Assembly (NCBI RefSeq): GCF_002770595.1
Contig: NZ_CP022986.1
Coordinates: 248,001 to 312,000, forward strand
Length of the DNA: 64,000 bases
Direction of reading: 5' to 3'
Source of the DNA: Chryseobacterium camelliae
Lineage (GTDB): Bacteria; Bacteroidota; Bacteroidia; Flavobacteriales; Weeksellaceae
Shown: piece after piece, positions 17,464-27,489 of the stretch
Position numbering within the stretch: position 1 is the stretch's first letter
How the letters are laid out: every line of letters starts with the position of its first letter
Made by a program: the position numbers and the translations under genes
Notes under the pieces: model-generated
What the model was told of the DNA's origin: nothing
The model's database searches: none
What the model saw: the letters and a program-made list of their open reading frames with translations, nothing else

Positions 17464-20100
17464 ATGAAAAAGATAACGTTAGGCATCAGCCTCCTCATCA
17501 GCACTGCATCGGCAGTATCGGCACAGACCGCCAAAACGGAACCGTTCCGAAATACAAAACTGCCGGTAGAACAGCGGATTGAAAACCTCCTTAGCCTTCT
17601 TACAGTAGATGAAAAAATAGGCATGATGATGGATAATTCCAAAGCCGTTCCGCGATTAGGCATTCCGGCATACGGCTGGTGGAACGAAGCGCTGCACGGG
17701 GTGGCCAGAGCCGGAACGGCTACCGTTTTTCCGCAGGCGATAGGACTGGCAGCGAGCTGGGACGTAACTGAACACCTGAAAACCTTTGAAATGATTTCCG
17801 ATGAAGCCCGGGCCAAATACAACCGGTCTTTTGACGAAGCCGGCAAAACCGGACGCTACGAAGGACTCACGTTCTGGACGCCCAACATCAATATCTTCCG
17901 CGACCCGCGATGGGGAAGAGGTCAGGAGACTTACGGGGAAGACCCGTTCCTGACGGCTAGCCTGGGCGTAGCAGCCGTAAAAGGACTGCAGGGAAATGAT
18001 CCCGACTATTTCAAAACCCACGCCTGCGCCAAACATTTCGCCGTACACAGCGGCCCGGAATGGAACCGGCATTCCTACAACGCCGAGATTTCGCACCGCG
18101 ACCTTTACGAAACCTATCTTCCGGCGTTCAAGGCTTTGGTGATCGAAGGAAATGTAAGGGAAGTGATGTGTGCTTACAATGCTTTCGACGGCCAGCCTTG
18201 CTGCGCCAATGATTTTCTGGTCAGCGACATCTTACGCGGAAAATGGAAATACGACGGCATGGTGGTGTCCGATTGTTGGGCACTCGCCGATTTCTACCAG
18301 AAAAAATACCACGGCACCCACCCGGATGAAAAATCCACAGCAGCCGATGCACTGAAACATTCCACCGACCTGGAATGTGGCGATACATACAACAACCTTA
18401 ATAAATCTCTTGCCAGCGGACTGATAACAGAGAATGACATCGATGCCTCCATGCGCAGGATCCTGAAAGGCTGGTTTGAATTAGGCATGCTCGATCCGAA
18501 ATCGGCTGTACATTGGAACAACATTCCGTACACGGTAGTCGATTCTGAAGAACACAGGCAGCAGGCACTGAAAATGGCCCGGAAGTCGATTGTGCTTATG
18601 AAAAACGATAAAAATGTTTTACCATTAAACAAAAACATCAAAAAAATCGCCGTCGTAGGGCCAAATGCCGATGACGGACTGATGCAGCTCGGGAATTACA
18701 ATGGAACACCTTCTTCTACCGTAACCATTTTAGACGGGATCAGAACCAAGTTCCCAAATGCGGAGATCATTTATGAAAAAGGTAGTGAAGTCACCGATCC
18801 GGCTTCCAGAACTTCACTGTACCAGAACTTTTTAAGCCAGAAAAACGGGGAGAAAGGCCTGAAGGTAGTGTTTTTCAACAACAACGAATTCAAAGGATCA
18901 CCGGCCAATATTTCCGTCAATAAAACCGGGATCAGCTACAACAGTTTCGGCGGCACCCAGCTTGCCCCGAATGTCGGCAGGGAAAATACCTCTGCAAAAA
19001 TTTCAGGAATTTTTAAAAGTACCTACACGGGCGATGTGATTTTCTCAGCATCTACTTCGGATGTGTACACGCTCTCTGTAGATGGCAAAGAAGTGGCTAC
19101 CCGAAAAGGTCCCGATGCAAGGCATCCTTCGGAATTTCCTGTGAAAATGGAAAAAGGAAAAGAATATAAGATTGAACTTCAGCATAGGCAGATCGGTAAA
19201 TACGTGAGCATCACCTTTGATGTGTACAGAAAAGATCCTGTCAATTTCGCTGCCGTAAAGGAAAAAGTGAAAGATGCGGAGGTCATCATTTTTGCAGGTG
19301 GACTGTCCCCAAGCCTGGAAGGAGAGGAAATGATGGTGAATGCAGAAGGCTTCAAAGGCGGTGACAAAACCAATATTGAGCTTCCGAAAGTGCAGCGCGA
19401 ACTGTTGGCCGAATTGAGGAAAACCGGAAAACCCGTTGTTTTCGTGTTGTGTGCCGGAAGCGCCCTTGGATTGGAGCAGGATGAAAAAAATTATGATGCC
19501 CTGGTCAACGCCTGGTACGGCGGACAGTCCAGTGGTACGGCTGTAGCGGATGTCCTGTCCGGTGATTACAATCCGTCCGGAAAACTGCCTATTACCTTCT
19601 ACAAGAGTATTGAGCAACTGGATAACGGGTTGTCCAAAACCAGCAAACATCAGGGATTTGAAAACTACGATATGCAGGGAAGGACCTACCGATATATGAA
19701 AGAAACGCCGTTATATCCATTCGGTCACGGATTAAGTTATTCCACTTTCTCCTACGGGAATGCGACACTCAGTAAAAACAGCATCAGTGCTAACGAAAAC
19801 GTAATCATTTCCGTTCCTGTTACCAATACTTCAGGAAAAAACGGGGAGGAGGTCGTTGAGGTGTACATCAAACGCAACAATGATCCACTGGCTCCTGTAA
19901 AAACACTCAGGGCATTCCAAAGGATAGCCGTTCCGTCCAAGACCACTAAAACCGTTCAGCTGACCCTGTCTCCGGATTCGTTTATGTTCTATGACGAAAA
20001 AGCGGATGACCTGGTATCGAAACCCGGCGATTACACCATCCTGTATGGCGGAACATCAGCCGATTCGGGATTAAAAAGCCTTCTTTTGAAGGTAAAATAA
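17464..20100 (+). CDS. GH3 glycoside hydrolase with PA14 insert, probable beta-xylosidase
   Basis: An 878-residue exported enzyme. Its signal peptide is MKKITLGISLLISTASAVSA. The GH3 N-domain (about 25-300) has the nucleophile D270 in VVSDCWAL and the xylosidase-like signatures NIFRDPRWGRGQETYGEDP and AKHFAVHSGPEWNR. The GH3 C-domain (about 370-690) is interrupted by a PA14 domain (about 470-600). An Fn3-like domain (about 785-875) ends the protein. It releases xylose (or arabinose) from short oligosaccharides. It is followed after 68 bp by GH51; a hairpin lies between them. A predicted AraR operator lies upstream. Confidence 0.9.
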   Translation: MKKITLGISLLISTASAVSAQTAKTEPFRNTKLPVEQRIENLLSLLTVDEKIGMMMDNSKAVPRLGIPAYGWWNEALHGVARAGTATVFPQAIGLAASWDVTEHLKTFEMISDEARAKYNRSFDEAGKTGRYEGLTFWTPNINIFRDPRWGRGQETYGEDPFLTASLGVAAVKGLQGNDPDYFKTHACAKHFAVHSGPEWNRHSYNAEISHRDLYETYLPAFKALVIEGNVREVMCAYNAFDGQPCCANDFLVSDILRGKWKYDGMVVSDCWALADFYQKKYHGTHPDEKSTAADALKHSTDLECGDTYNNLNKSLASGLITENDIDASMRRILKGWFELGMLDPKSAVHWNNIPYTVVDSEEHRQQALKMARKSIVLMKNDKNVLPLNKNIKKIAVVGPNADDGLMQLGNYNGTPSSTVTILDGIRTKFPNAEIIYEKGSEVTDPASRTSLYQNFLSQKNGEKGLKVVFFNNNEFKGSPANISVNKTGISYNSFGGTQLAPNVGRENTSAKISGIFKSTYTGDVIFSASTSDVYTLSVDGKEVATRKGPDARHPSEFPVKMEKGKEYKIELQHRQIGKYVSITFDVYRKDPVNFAAVKEKVKDAEVIIFAGGLSPSLEGEEMMVNAEGFKGGDKTNIELPKVQRELLAELRKTGKPVVFVLCAGSALGLEQDEKNYDALVNAWYGGQSSGTAVADVLSGDYNPSGKLPITFYKSIEQLDNGLSKTSKHQGFENYDMQGRTYRYMKETPLYPFGHGLSYSTFSYGNATLSKNSISANENVIISVPVTNTSGKNGEEVVEVYIKRNNDPLAPVKTLRAFQRIAVPSKTTKTVQLTLSPDSFMFYDEKADDLVSKPGDYTILYGGTSADSGLKSLLLKVK

Positions 20101-20121
20101 GAATTAAACTTAAACCTTACA

Positions 20122-20154
20122 AAACCTCATAGATTTCTAAAACCTATGAGGTTT
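20122..20154 (+). terminator. Hairpin between GH3 and GH51 (repeat-type palindrome)
   Basis: AAACCTCATAG (20122-20132) pairs with CTATGAGGTTT (20144-20154) over 11 bp with an 11-nt loop. No long T-run follows, so it may be a weak or partial terminator or an mRNA stabiliser. Confidence 0.55.
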
Positions 20155-20168
20155 GATAAACAGACTTC

Positions 20169-22157
20169 ATGAAAACAAAAAATACAATCTATGCCGCCGC
20201 CCTTTTCCTGACGGCCACTTTCTTTTCCGCTCAGTCTCAAAAGTCTAGTTTCAGCCTTGATCTGAACGGAGCTTCCACCGGTATTAAAATCCAGCCTACG
20301 ATGTACGGGATTTTCTTCGAGGATATCAACTTTGCAGCCGATGGCGGATTGTATGCGGAACTGATCAAAAACCGCAGCTTCGAGTTTGACGAACCGCTGA
20401 CCGGATGGAAGCAGCCCAATACGAAAACATTATCTCCAAACCTGGATTCCGGGTTTTTGACCATCATAACCGATAAGTCTAAACCTAATAAGAATTACGC
20501 AAGAGTTACGGTTTCGAACGACAAAAATTATCTGCTGGAAAACGAGGGATTCAGAGGAATCGGCCTGCATCAGGGTGGTAAATATGATTTAAATTTTAAT
20601 TTGGAAAACGTTTCAGGAAACATTTCTGCCATCAACATCAGTCTTGTCGACGAAAACGGAACGGTAGTTTCTTCAGTTTCCAACATCATAAAAGGTAGTG
20701 GCTGGCAAAAATACAATGCGGTTTTCAATCCTTCCAAAACGATTGAAAAAGCAAAGCTTCAAATCACCTTTACCGGAAATGGAGTAGTAAATATGGATAT
20801 GATCTCCCTGTTTCCCCAGGATACCTGGAAAGGAAGAAAAGGAGGTTTACGAAAAGATCTAGTGCAGAAATTATATGATTTACAGCCGGGATTTTTACGT
20901 TTTCCGGGTGGCTGTATTGTCGAAGGGAGGACGTTGGCAGAGCGTTATCAATGGAAAAAAACAATCGGTAAAGTAGAAGACCGGGAAAATTTAATTAATA
21001 AATGGAACAACGGATTCGCGCACCGGCTCACCCCGGATTACTGGCAATCCTTCGGGCTTGGCTTTTTTGAATATTTCCAACTGGCAGAAGATCTGGGGGC
21101 TGAACCGCTTCCGATCCTCAGCTGCGGGATGGCGTGCCAGTTTAATACTGCCGAACTCGTCAAAATGGAAGATCTGGATCCGTATGTTCAGGACGCTTTG
21201 GATCTGATAGAATTTGCCAACGGGAATTCCAACTCAAAATGGGGAAAAATTCGTGCTGAAATGGGACATCCGAAACCCTTTAATATGAAATTCATCGGGG
21301 TTGGAAACGAACAATGGGGAGCAGATTATATCGAACGCTATAAAGTTTTTGAAAAGGCCATTCATACCAAATATCCGGATATTAAGATCGTTTCCGGAAG
21401 CGGGCCTTCTCCCGACGGCGAATTCTTTGATTACGGATGGAAAGAGCTGAAAAAACTCAATGCCCAGATCGTCGACGAACATTACTACAATTCCCCGGAA
21501 TGGTTTATGAAAAATGCCGGAAGATATGATAAATACGACCGTTCCGGACCTAAAGTTTTCGCCGGGGAATATGCCGCACAATCGGTGGGTGTCGTAAAAC
21601 CGGACAATAAAAACAACTGGCTGACCGCACTTTCTGAAGGCGCTTTTATGACCGGACTGGAACGTAATGCAGATGTGGTGACCATGACATCTTACGCACC
21701 GCTTTTCGCCCACGCAGACGGATGGCAGTGGACGCCGGATTTGATTTGGTTTAATAATCTGAAATCTTACGCGACCCCGAATTATTACGTTCAGAAACTT
21801 TTTTCCAACAACAAAGGAACGGAAGTCCTGAAAATTACTGATCATGGCAAACCCATAACCGGTCAGGATCAGTTGTATGCCACGGCGGTAAAAGATGCTG
21901 ATAGTAAAGAAACGATCATCAAACTGGTGAATACGGATGCTAAAAGTAAATCCGTAACCATCAATCCGGCAAACCTGAAACTTGGGAACACGTTGACCAA
22001 AATTACCCTGACGGCCCCTCAGCTTTCTACCGAGAACAGCTTTGAAAATGAACCCATTCAGCCCAAAGAAGAAACGGTAAGTCTCAAAAAAGGGAAAATG
22101 ACGGTGGAAATTCCTTCGCAATCTCTCATAATTTTAAAGGTAAGTAATTTTAAATAA
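20169..22157 (+). CDS. GH51 alpha-L-arabinofuranosidase, exported
   Basis: A 662-residue protein with a signal peptide (cleaved near FFSAQS). It opens with the family motif YGIFFEDINFAADGGLYAEL. A CBM4/9-like insert follows (about 85-215). The (beta/alpha)8 barrel (about 220-510) has acid/base E381 (GVGNEQWG) and nucleophile E467 (VFAGEYAA). A C-terminal beta-sandwich completes it. It removes terminal arabinofuranose from arabinoxylan or arabinan and so feeds the araBDA genes directly downstream. Cotranscribed with GH3, unless the hairpin between them ends most transcripts. Confidence 0.92.
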   Translation: MKTKNTIYAAALFLTATFFSAQSQKSSFSLDLNGASTGIKIQPTMYGIFFEDINFAADGGLYAELIKNRSFEFDEPLTGWKQPNTKTLSPNLDSGFLTIITDKSKPNKNYARVTVSNDKNYLLENEGFRGIGLHQGGKYDLNFNLENVSGNISAINISLVDENGTVVSSVSNIIKGSGWQKYNAVFNPSKTIEKAKLQITFTGNGVVNMDMISLFPQDTWKGRKGGLRKDLVQKLYDLQPGFLRFPGGCIVEGRTLAERYQWKKTIGKVEDRENLINKWNNGFAHRLTPDYWQSFGLGFFEYFQLAEDLGAEPLPILSCGMACQFNTAELVKMEDLDPYVQDALDLIEFANGNSNSKWGKIRAEMGHPKPFNMKFIGVGNEQWGADYIERYKVFEKAIHTKYPDIKIVSGSGPSPDGEFFDYGWKELKKLNAQIVDEHYYNSPEWFMKNAGRYDKYDRSGPKVFAGEYAAQSVGVVKPDNKNNWLTALSEGAFMTGLERNADVVTMTSYAPLFAHADGWQWTPDLIWFNNLKSYATPNYYVQKLFSNNKGTEVLKITDHGKPITGQDQLYATAVKDADSKETIIKLVNTDAKSKSVTINPANLKLGNTLTKITLTAPQLSTENSFENEPIQPKEETVSLKKGKMTVEIPSQSLIILKVSNFK

Positions 22158-22183
22158 TTGATAATCAATTATTAATAAAAATT

Positions 22184-22225
22184 AAGTGTATTTATTACAT
22201 TTAATTGAAAAGAATCTTATATTTG
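22184..22225 (+). promoter_or_regulatory. Predicted AraR operator and promoter of the araBDA operon (site C)
   Basis: AAGTGTATTTATTACATTT (22184-22202) has TGTA/TACA half-sites. The -7 box TATATTTG is at 22218-22225 after 15 bp, and araB starts 82 bp further on. The architecture equals that of sites A and B. Control by AraR with L-arabinose as inducer is inferred from the known Nudix-type AraR of Bacteroides. Confidence 0.7.
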
Positions 22226-22307
22226 TTTAAATCTCTGGAATGGAAAAGCTATAAAGAAGTTCAGACCGATTTTTTAGAAAGATTATCAAAAATCAAGCAT
22301 TACGTTA

Positions 22308-24020
22308 ATGAAAAAATATGTTATAGGATTAGACTACGGAACCGATTCCGTCCGGGCAGTCCTCATCGATACCAAAAACGGATCGGAACTGGCTTCCTCC
22401 GTAAGCTATTACCAACGCTGGAAAGAAGGCCTTTTCTGTAGTCCTGAAAAAAACAGATTCAGGCAGCATCCTTCAGACCATATCGAAGGGTTGGAAAAAA
22501 CCATTACCGAAGTGGTCCGGCAAAGCGGGGTACAGCCGGAAGAAATCGTCAGCATCTGCATCGATACCACCGGATCATCTCCGCTACCTGTAACTCAGGA
22601 GGGAATAGCTCTTTCCTTAACGCCGGGCTTTGAAGAAAACCCGAATGCCATGATGGTGCTCTGGAAAGACCATACTGCCATCCGTGAGGCCGAAGAAATC
22701 AATACTCTTGCGAGAACATGGGGTGGCGAAGATTACACCCGTTTTGAAGGTGGCATCTACTCCTCCGAATGGTTCTGGGCCAAAATTTTGCACATCAACA
22801 GGGCAGATGAAGAAGTGAAAAATGCAGCGCATAGCTGGATGGAACACTGCGATTACATCACTTTCCTGTTGTCGGACCATAAAGATTTAAAAACATTCAA
22901 GAGAAGCCGTTGCGCAGCCGGACACAAAGCCATGTGGCATGAAAGCTGGGGCGGACTGCCTTCCGAAGATTTCCTCAACAGATTCGATCCGTCTTTGGGA
23001 GAACTGAGGGAACGGTTATATGATAAAACGTATACTTCTAACGAAATCGCCGGCCACCTTAACGAAGAATGGGCGCAGCGCTTAGGCTTAACGACTTCTA
23101 CCGTCATTGCCGTTGGAACTTTCGATGCCCATTCCGGTGCCGTCGGTGCTAAAGTGGAGGAGAACACCCTGATCAGAATTATGGGAACCTCCACCTGCGA
23201 CATTATGGTTGCCCCGAATGAAATCATTGGCGACAAAACCGTAAAAGGCATATGCGGCCAGGTAGACGGATCCGTGATCCCGGGAATGGCCGGGCTCGAA
23301 GCGGGACAATCTGCCTTCGGAGACGTACTTGCCTGGTTCCGCGACATTCTGATGTGGCCAGTGAACAACATGCTGCAACATTCCGAGATTATTTCTCCGG
23401 AACAGAAAGCGCAGCTTAAAGAAGAGTTTGAAAACAATTTGATTAAAAATCTAACCCTGGAAGCAGAAAAAATTCCGGCCGATGAAGCTTTACCGATAGC
23501 CCTTGACTGGGTCAACGGAAGAAGAACCCCGGATGCTAACCAGGAACTGAAAGCCGCCATCAGCCATCTTTCCCTGGGAACCAAAGCACCGCATATTTTC
23601 AAAGCTTTGGTCAATGCCATCTGTTTCGGTGCTAAAAAAATTGTAGACCGTTTCGAGGAAGAAGGCGTTCCTATCCATAAAGTGATCGGAATCGGGGGCG
23701 TTGCCAGAAAATCACCGTTCATTATGCAGACGTTGGCCAATGTGCTGGATATGCCGATCATCGTTGCCGCTTCAGACCAGGCTCCGGCGTTGGGTGCCGC
23801 CATTTATGCTGCCGTTGCCGCAGGCGTTTATCCTGATGTGCAGGAAGCCAGCCGGAAAATGGGCTCCGATTTTGAAGCCGAATACCATCCGCAGCCGGAA
23901 CGTGTTCAGCAGTATGCCAGGTTGATGGAGCAGTACCAGCAGCTGGCTGATTTTACGGAAAGCGCTGTTAAGGTTAAAACCTTAACAGGGCTAAAAAACA
24001 AACAACATGAAAAAATATAA
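22308..24020 (+). CDS. araB: Ribulokinase
   Basis: A 570-residue FGGY-family sugar kinase, cytoplasmic. It phosphorylates L-ribulose to L-ribulose 5-phosphate using ATP. Visible motifs are the N-terminal phosphate loop GLDYGTDSVRAVLID, the central VGTFDAHSGAVGA with the family's catalytic-type Asp, and the C-terminal IGIGGVARKSPFIMQTLANV. The length matches bacterial AraB (about 560-570). It is first of the operon araB-araD-araA-galM-symporter and overlaps araD by 14 bp. The 3' end of the gene contains a hairpin-forming repeat sequence (GTTAAGGTT-AA-AACCTTAAC). Confidence 0.96.
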   Translation: MKKYVIGLDYGTDSVRAVLIDTKNGSELASSVSYYQRWKEGLFCSPEKNRFRQHPSDHIEGLEKTITEVVRQSGVQPEEIVSICIDTTGSSPLPVTQEGIALSLTPGFEENPNAMMVLWKDHTAIREAEEINTLARTWGGEDYTRFEGGIYSSEWFWAKILHINRADEEVKNAAHSWMEHCDYITFLLSDHKDLKTFKRSRCAAGHKAMWHESWGGLPSEDFLNRFDPSLGELRERLYDKTYTSNEIAGHLNEEWAQRLGLTTSTVIAVGTFDAHSGAVGAKVEENTLIRIMGTSTCDIMVAPNEIIGDKTVKGICGQVDGSVIPGMAGLEAGQSAFGDVLAWFRDILMWPVNNMLQHSEIISPEQKAQLKEEFENNLIKNLTLEAEKIPADEALPIALDWVNGRRTPDANQELKAAISHLSLGTKAPHIFKALVNAICFGAKKIVDRFEEEGVPIHKVIGIGGVARKSPFIMQTLANVLDMPIIVAASDQAPALGAAIYAAVAAGVYPDVQEASRKMGSDFEAEYHPQPERVQQYARLMEQYQQLADFTESAVKVKTLTGLKNKQHEKI

Positions 24021-24705
24021 AGAACTTCAACGGGAGTGCTACGAAGCCAATATGCAGCTTGATGCGTTGAAGCTCGTGGTTTACACCTTCGGCAATGTAA
24101 GTGCTGTTGACCGCAACGAAGGCATTTTCGCCATCAAGCCAAGCGGTGTTCCATATGCGGATCTGAAACCGGAAGATATGGTGATCCTCGATTTCGATGC
24201 GAATGTCATTGAAGGCAACCTGAGACCGTCTTCCGATACCAAAACCCATGCGTACCTTTATAAAAACTGGGAAAACATCGGTGGAATTTCCCATACCCAC
24301 GCCATTTATTCCGTAGCATGGGCACAGGCTCAGATGGACATTCCGATTTTCGGGACGACCCACGCGGATCACCTGACGTCAGATATTCCGTGTGCGCCTC
24401 CGATGGACGACAGCCTGATCGAAGGCAACTATGAATACAACACCGGCATCCAGATCCTCGACTGTTTCAGGGAGAAAAACCTTTCTCCTCAGGAGGTGGA
24501 AATGGTCCTGATCGGAAATCATGGTCCGTTTACCTGGGGGAAAAATGCCGAAAAGGCGGTGTACAACAGCAAAGTTCTGGAAACCATTGCTGAAATGGCC
24601 TATCTCACCCGGCAGATCAACCCGGACGCGCTCCGGTTAAAAGATTCTTTAATCAAAAAGCATTACGAAAGGAAGCATGGCAAGGGTGCTTATTACGGAC
24701 AATAA
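24007..24705 (+). CDS. araD: L-ribulose-5-phosphate 4-epimerase
   Basis: A 232-residue class II aldolase-family enzyme that turns L-ribulose 5-phosphate into D-xylulose 5-phosphate, feeding the pentose phosphate pathway. Zinc ligands are expected at the two His of SHTHAIYSVAWAQ and at the His of IGNHGPFTWG. The start SGNVSAVDR-like loop appears here as FGNVSAVDRNEG. The length is typical of AraD (about 231). It overlaps araB by 14 bp, which indicates translational coupling. Confidence 0.96.
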   Translation: MKKYKELQRECYEANMQLDALKLVVYTFGNVSAVDRNEGIFAIKPSGVPYADLKPEDMVILDFDANVIEGNLRPSSDTKTHAYLYKNWENIGGISHTHAIYSVAWAQAQMDIPIFGTTHADHLTSDIPCAPPMDDSLIEGNYEYNTGIQILDCFREKNLSPQEVEMVLIGNHGPFTWGKNAEKAVYNSKVLETIAEMAYLTRQINPDALRLKDSLIKKHYERKHGKGAYYGQ

Positions 24706-24716
24706 TTCTGTACAAT

Positions 24717-24756
24717 GTACAATGTAAAAATGTATAGTGTACTTTTTACATTGTAC
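24717..24756 (+). terminator. Long perfect hairpin between araD and araA
   Basis: GTACAATGTAAAAA (24717-24730) and TTTTTACATTGTAC (24743-24756) form a perfect 14-bp stem with a 12-nt loop, 12 bp after the araD stop. There is no T-run after it, so it may set the relative level of araA mRNA by partial termination or by blocking decay. Confidence 0.6.
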
Positions 24757-24805
24757 GCCGATACATTTTACAATAAAAATAATTATCAATCATCATTTAT
24801 AAACT

Positions 24806-26302
24806 ATGTTAACACCTCTCAATACGAAAGAAATCTGGTTCATTACCGGAAGCCAGCATTTATACGGTCCTGAAACACTGGCACAGGTTGCCGAGCACTC
24901 GGCGAAAATCGTGGAAGCGTTCAATGCTTCGTCACAGATTCCTGTAAAAGTGGTTTTAAAGCCGACCGTAAAAACCACGGAAGAAATTTTCGAAACCCTG
25001 GTAGCTGCCAACCATACTGCCGACTGTACCGGCGTAGTGACCTGGATGCATACCTTTTCACCCGCAAAAATGTGGATCCGTGGACTGACCGCTTTGCAGA
25101 AACCTTTATTGCACCTTCACACCCAGTTCAACCAGGACATTCCTTGGTCAACGATGGATATGGATTTCATGAACCTGAACCAGGCTGCACACGGCGACCG
25201 TGAATTCGGATTTATGGTGAGCCGTCTTCGCAAGAATAGGAAAGTGGTGGTAGGATACTGGGCGGAAGAAAGGGTACAGAAGCAGATCGGCGACTGGAGC
25301 CGCGTGGCTGCCGGCTGGGACGACTGGCAGGGTGCCAAGTTCGCGCGTTTCGGAGATAACATGAGATATGTGGCCGTTACCGATGGCGATAAAGTGGAGG
25401 CAGAAACCCAATTCGGATTTTCCGTAAATACTTGGGGAATCGGGGATTTGGTAAGCGTGATCAACGGCGTCGGGGAAGGTGAAGTAAAAACCCTGATCGA
25501 AGAATACGAAGCCTCTTATCGGATGGCAGAATCCCTGCTTTCCGGCGGTGCCAACAGAAAATCTCTGGAAACGGCTGCAAGAATTGAATTAGGATTGGAA
25601 AAATTCCTGAAAGACGGAAATTTCAAAGGCTTTTCTGATACTTTTGAAGACCTTCACGGGATAGAACAGCTTCCGGGAATCGCCGTACAAAGGCTGATGG
25701 AAAAAGGGTACGGTTTTGCCGGCGAAGGTGATTGGAAAACGGCAGCCCTGGTAAGAGCTATGAAAACAATGGGCCAGGGCTTACAGGGCGGAAACGCATT
25801 CATGGAAGATTATACCTACCATCTGAATCCATCCAATCCATCCATTTTAGGTTCCCACATGCTGGAAGTGGATCCGGTACTGGCAGCCGATAAACCTTCG
25901 TGTGAAATTCACCCATTGGGAATCGGAGGAAAGGCCGATCCGGTCAGACTGGTTTTCAATTCAAGAGGAAATACCGATTCGCTGGTTGCGGCTTTGATGG
26001 ATTTCGGAAACCATTTCAGATTGCTGATCAATAAAACAAAATCCCTGGATATTACTGAAGAACTTCCGAAACTTCCGGTAGCAAGAGTGCTCTGGAAACC
26101 GCTTCCTGACCTGTACACGGCTGCTGAAGCGTGGATCCTGGCCGGCGGTGCACATCATACGTGCTACAGTGAAAACCTGACGGTGGACCAGCTGGAAGAC
26201 TTTGCAGAAATGGCGAATATTGAGTCGCTGGTCATCGATGAAAACACGAAAATCCGTGATTTTAAAAACACCCTTCGCTGGAATGAAATCTATTACCGTT
26301 AA
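24806..26302 (+). CDS. araA: L-arabinose isomerase
   Basis: A 498-residue cytoplasmic isomerase that converts L-arabinose to L-ribulose with Mn2+. Typical features are [15 protein letters not shown] at the N-terminus, [13 protein letters not shown], the metal-ligand regions [18 protein letters not shown] and MEDYTYHL, and the C-terminal His cluster GGAHHTCYS. The length equals that of other AraA proteins (about 500). The gene lies 100 bp after araD with a hairpin between, in the same operon. Confidence 0.97.
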   Translation: MLTPLNTKEIWFITGSQHLYGPETLAQVAEHSAKIVEAFNASSQIPVKVVLKPTVKTTEEIFETLVAANHTADCTGVVTWMHTFSPAKMWIRGLTALQKPLLHLHTQFNQDIPWSTMDMDFMNLNQAAHGDREFGFMVSRLRKNRKVVVGYWAEERVQKQIGDWSRVAAGWDDWQGAKFARFGDNMRYVAVTDGDKVEAETQFGFSVNTWGIGDLVSVINGVGEGEVKTLIEEYEASYRMAESLLSGGANRKSLETAARIELGLEKFLKDGNFKGFSDTFEDLHGIEQLPGIAVQRLMEKGYGFAGEGDWKTAALVRAMKTMGQGLQGGNAFMEDYTYHLNPSNPSILGSHMLEVDPVLAADKPSCEIHPLGIGGKADPVRLVFNSRGNTDSLVAALMDFGNHFRLLINKTKSLDITEELPKLPVARVLWKPLPDLYTAAEAWILAGGAHHTCYSENLTVDQLEDFAEMANIESLVIDENTKIRDFKNTLRWNEIYYR

Positions 26303-26325
26303 TTCTTCAACAAATATCGTTTATT

Positions 26326-27486
26326 ATGAAAAAAATAGGAGGTTGTGTATTCATTTTATTGGCAGTTTTATGTATTTTCGGCTGCAATAAAAAGGAAAAC
26401 AACAATAAAACGAACTCAGATACCATGGAAAATGTACAGGTTTCAGATTACGGGGTTACCGCAAAAGGGGATTCCATCAAAAAATATACGTTGAGCAATA
26501 AAAACGGGATGAAAGTGGAGATCATCAATTACGGTGGAATCATCACTTCCCTTACGGCTCCCGATAAAAACGGGAAATACCAGGATGTAGTGCTGGGTTT
26601 TACCAAACCTGAAGATTACTTCAATGGAAATCCGTATTATTTCGGCGCACTGATCGGAAGATACGGAAACCGGATTGCCAATGCTAAATTCACATTGGAT
26701 GGCAAGACCTATGACATCGATAAAAATGATGGCCCAAATAGTCTCCACGGAGGAAAAGAGGGATTCCATACTAAAATTTGGACCGTCGAACCTGTGAAAG
26801 ATGCGAAGTTACCAACTTTAAAATTAACCTATGTAAGTGCTGACGGTGAAGAAGGATATCCGGGAGAACTTACCACTACAGTTCTGTACACCCTAACCGA
26901 CGATAATGCCCTGGAAATTTCTTACGAAGCGGAAACCGATAAAGCGACTGTCGTAAATCTGACGCAGCATTCATATTTCAATCTTTCCGGAAACTTTTCC
27001 AACCTGATTACCGATCACGAATTGCAGATCAATGCCGATACATTTTTACCGGTGAACAAAACGCTTATTCCTGTAGGAGAGCAGAAAGAGGTTAAAGGAA
27101 CTCCGTTTGATTTCACGGCTGCCAAAGCCATCGGAAAAGATATCAATGCAGAAGACGAACAGCTGAAGCTGGGCGGCGGTTATGACCACAACTGGATCCT
27201 GAACGGAAACGGAATGAGAACCATTGCAACCGTATACCAGCCGGCCAGCGGAAGAGTGATGGAAGTAATGACCGACCAGCCGGGCGTTCAGTTTTATTCC
27301 GGAAACTTTCTGGACGGAAAATTTGATACCAAAACCGGTGGCAAATACGAAAAGAGAAGCGGATTCTGTTTGGAAACCCAGCATTATCCGGATTCTCCGA
27401 ACCAGCCGGCTTTCCCGACCACGGAACTGAAGCCCGGACAGAAATACCAGACTAAAACCATCTATAAATTTTCAGTTAAAAAATAA
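26326..27486 (+). CDS. galM: Aldose 1-epimerase (mutarotase), lipoprotein
   Basis: A 386-residue protein. It starts with a lipoprotein signal (KKIGGCVFILLAVLCIFGC, lipid Cys20), then a short Asn/Lys linker and the galactose mutarotase domain (about 35-385). Visible are GRYGNRIANAKFTL, the catalytic-type His of NLTQHSYFNL and GGGYDHNWIL, and the C-terminal ETQHYPDSPNQP region with the catalytic-type Glu. It interconverts alpha and beta anomers of aldoses such as arabinose, xylose or galactose. Being exported and anchored, it acts before uptake, which fits its place between araA and the symporter (spacing 23 and 3 bp). Confidence 0.93.
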   Translation: MKKIGGCVFILLAVLCIFGCNKKENNNKTNSDTMENVQVSDYGVTAKGDSIKKYTLSNKNGMKVEIINYGGIITSLTAPDKNGKYQDVVLGFTKPEDYFNGNPYYFGALIGRYGNRIANAKFTLDGKTYDIDKNDGPNSLHGGKEGFHTKIWTVEPVKDAKLPTLKLTYVSADGEEGYPGELTTTVLYTLTDDNALEISYEAETDKATVVNLTQHSYFNLSGNFSNLITDHELQINADTFLPVNKTLIPVGEQKEVKGTPFDFTAAKAIGKDINAEDEQLKLGGGYDHNWILNGNGMRTIATVYQPASGRVMEVMTDQPGVQFYSGNFLDGKFDTKTGGKYEKRSGFCLETQHYPDSPNQPAFPTTELKPGQKYQTKTIYKFSVKK

Positions 27487-27489
27487 ACT

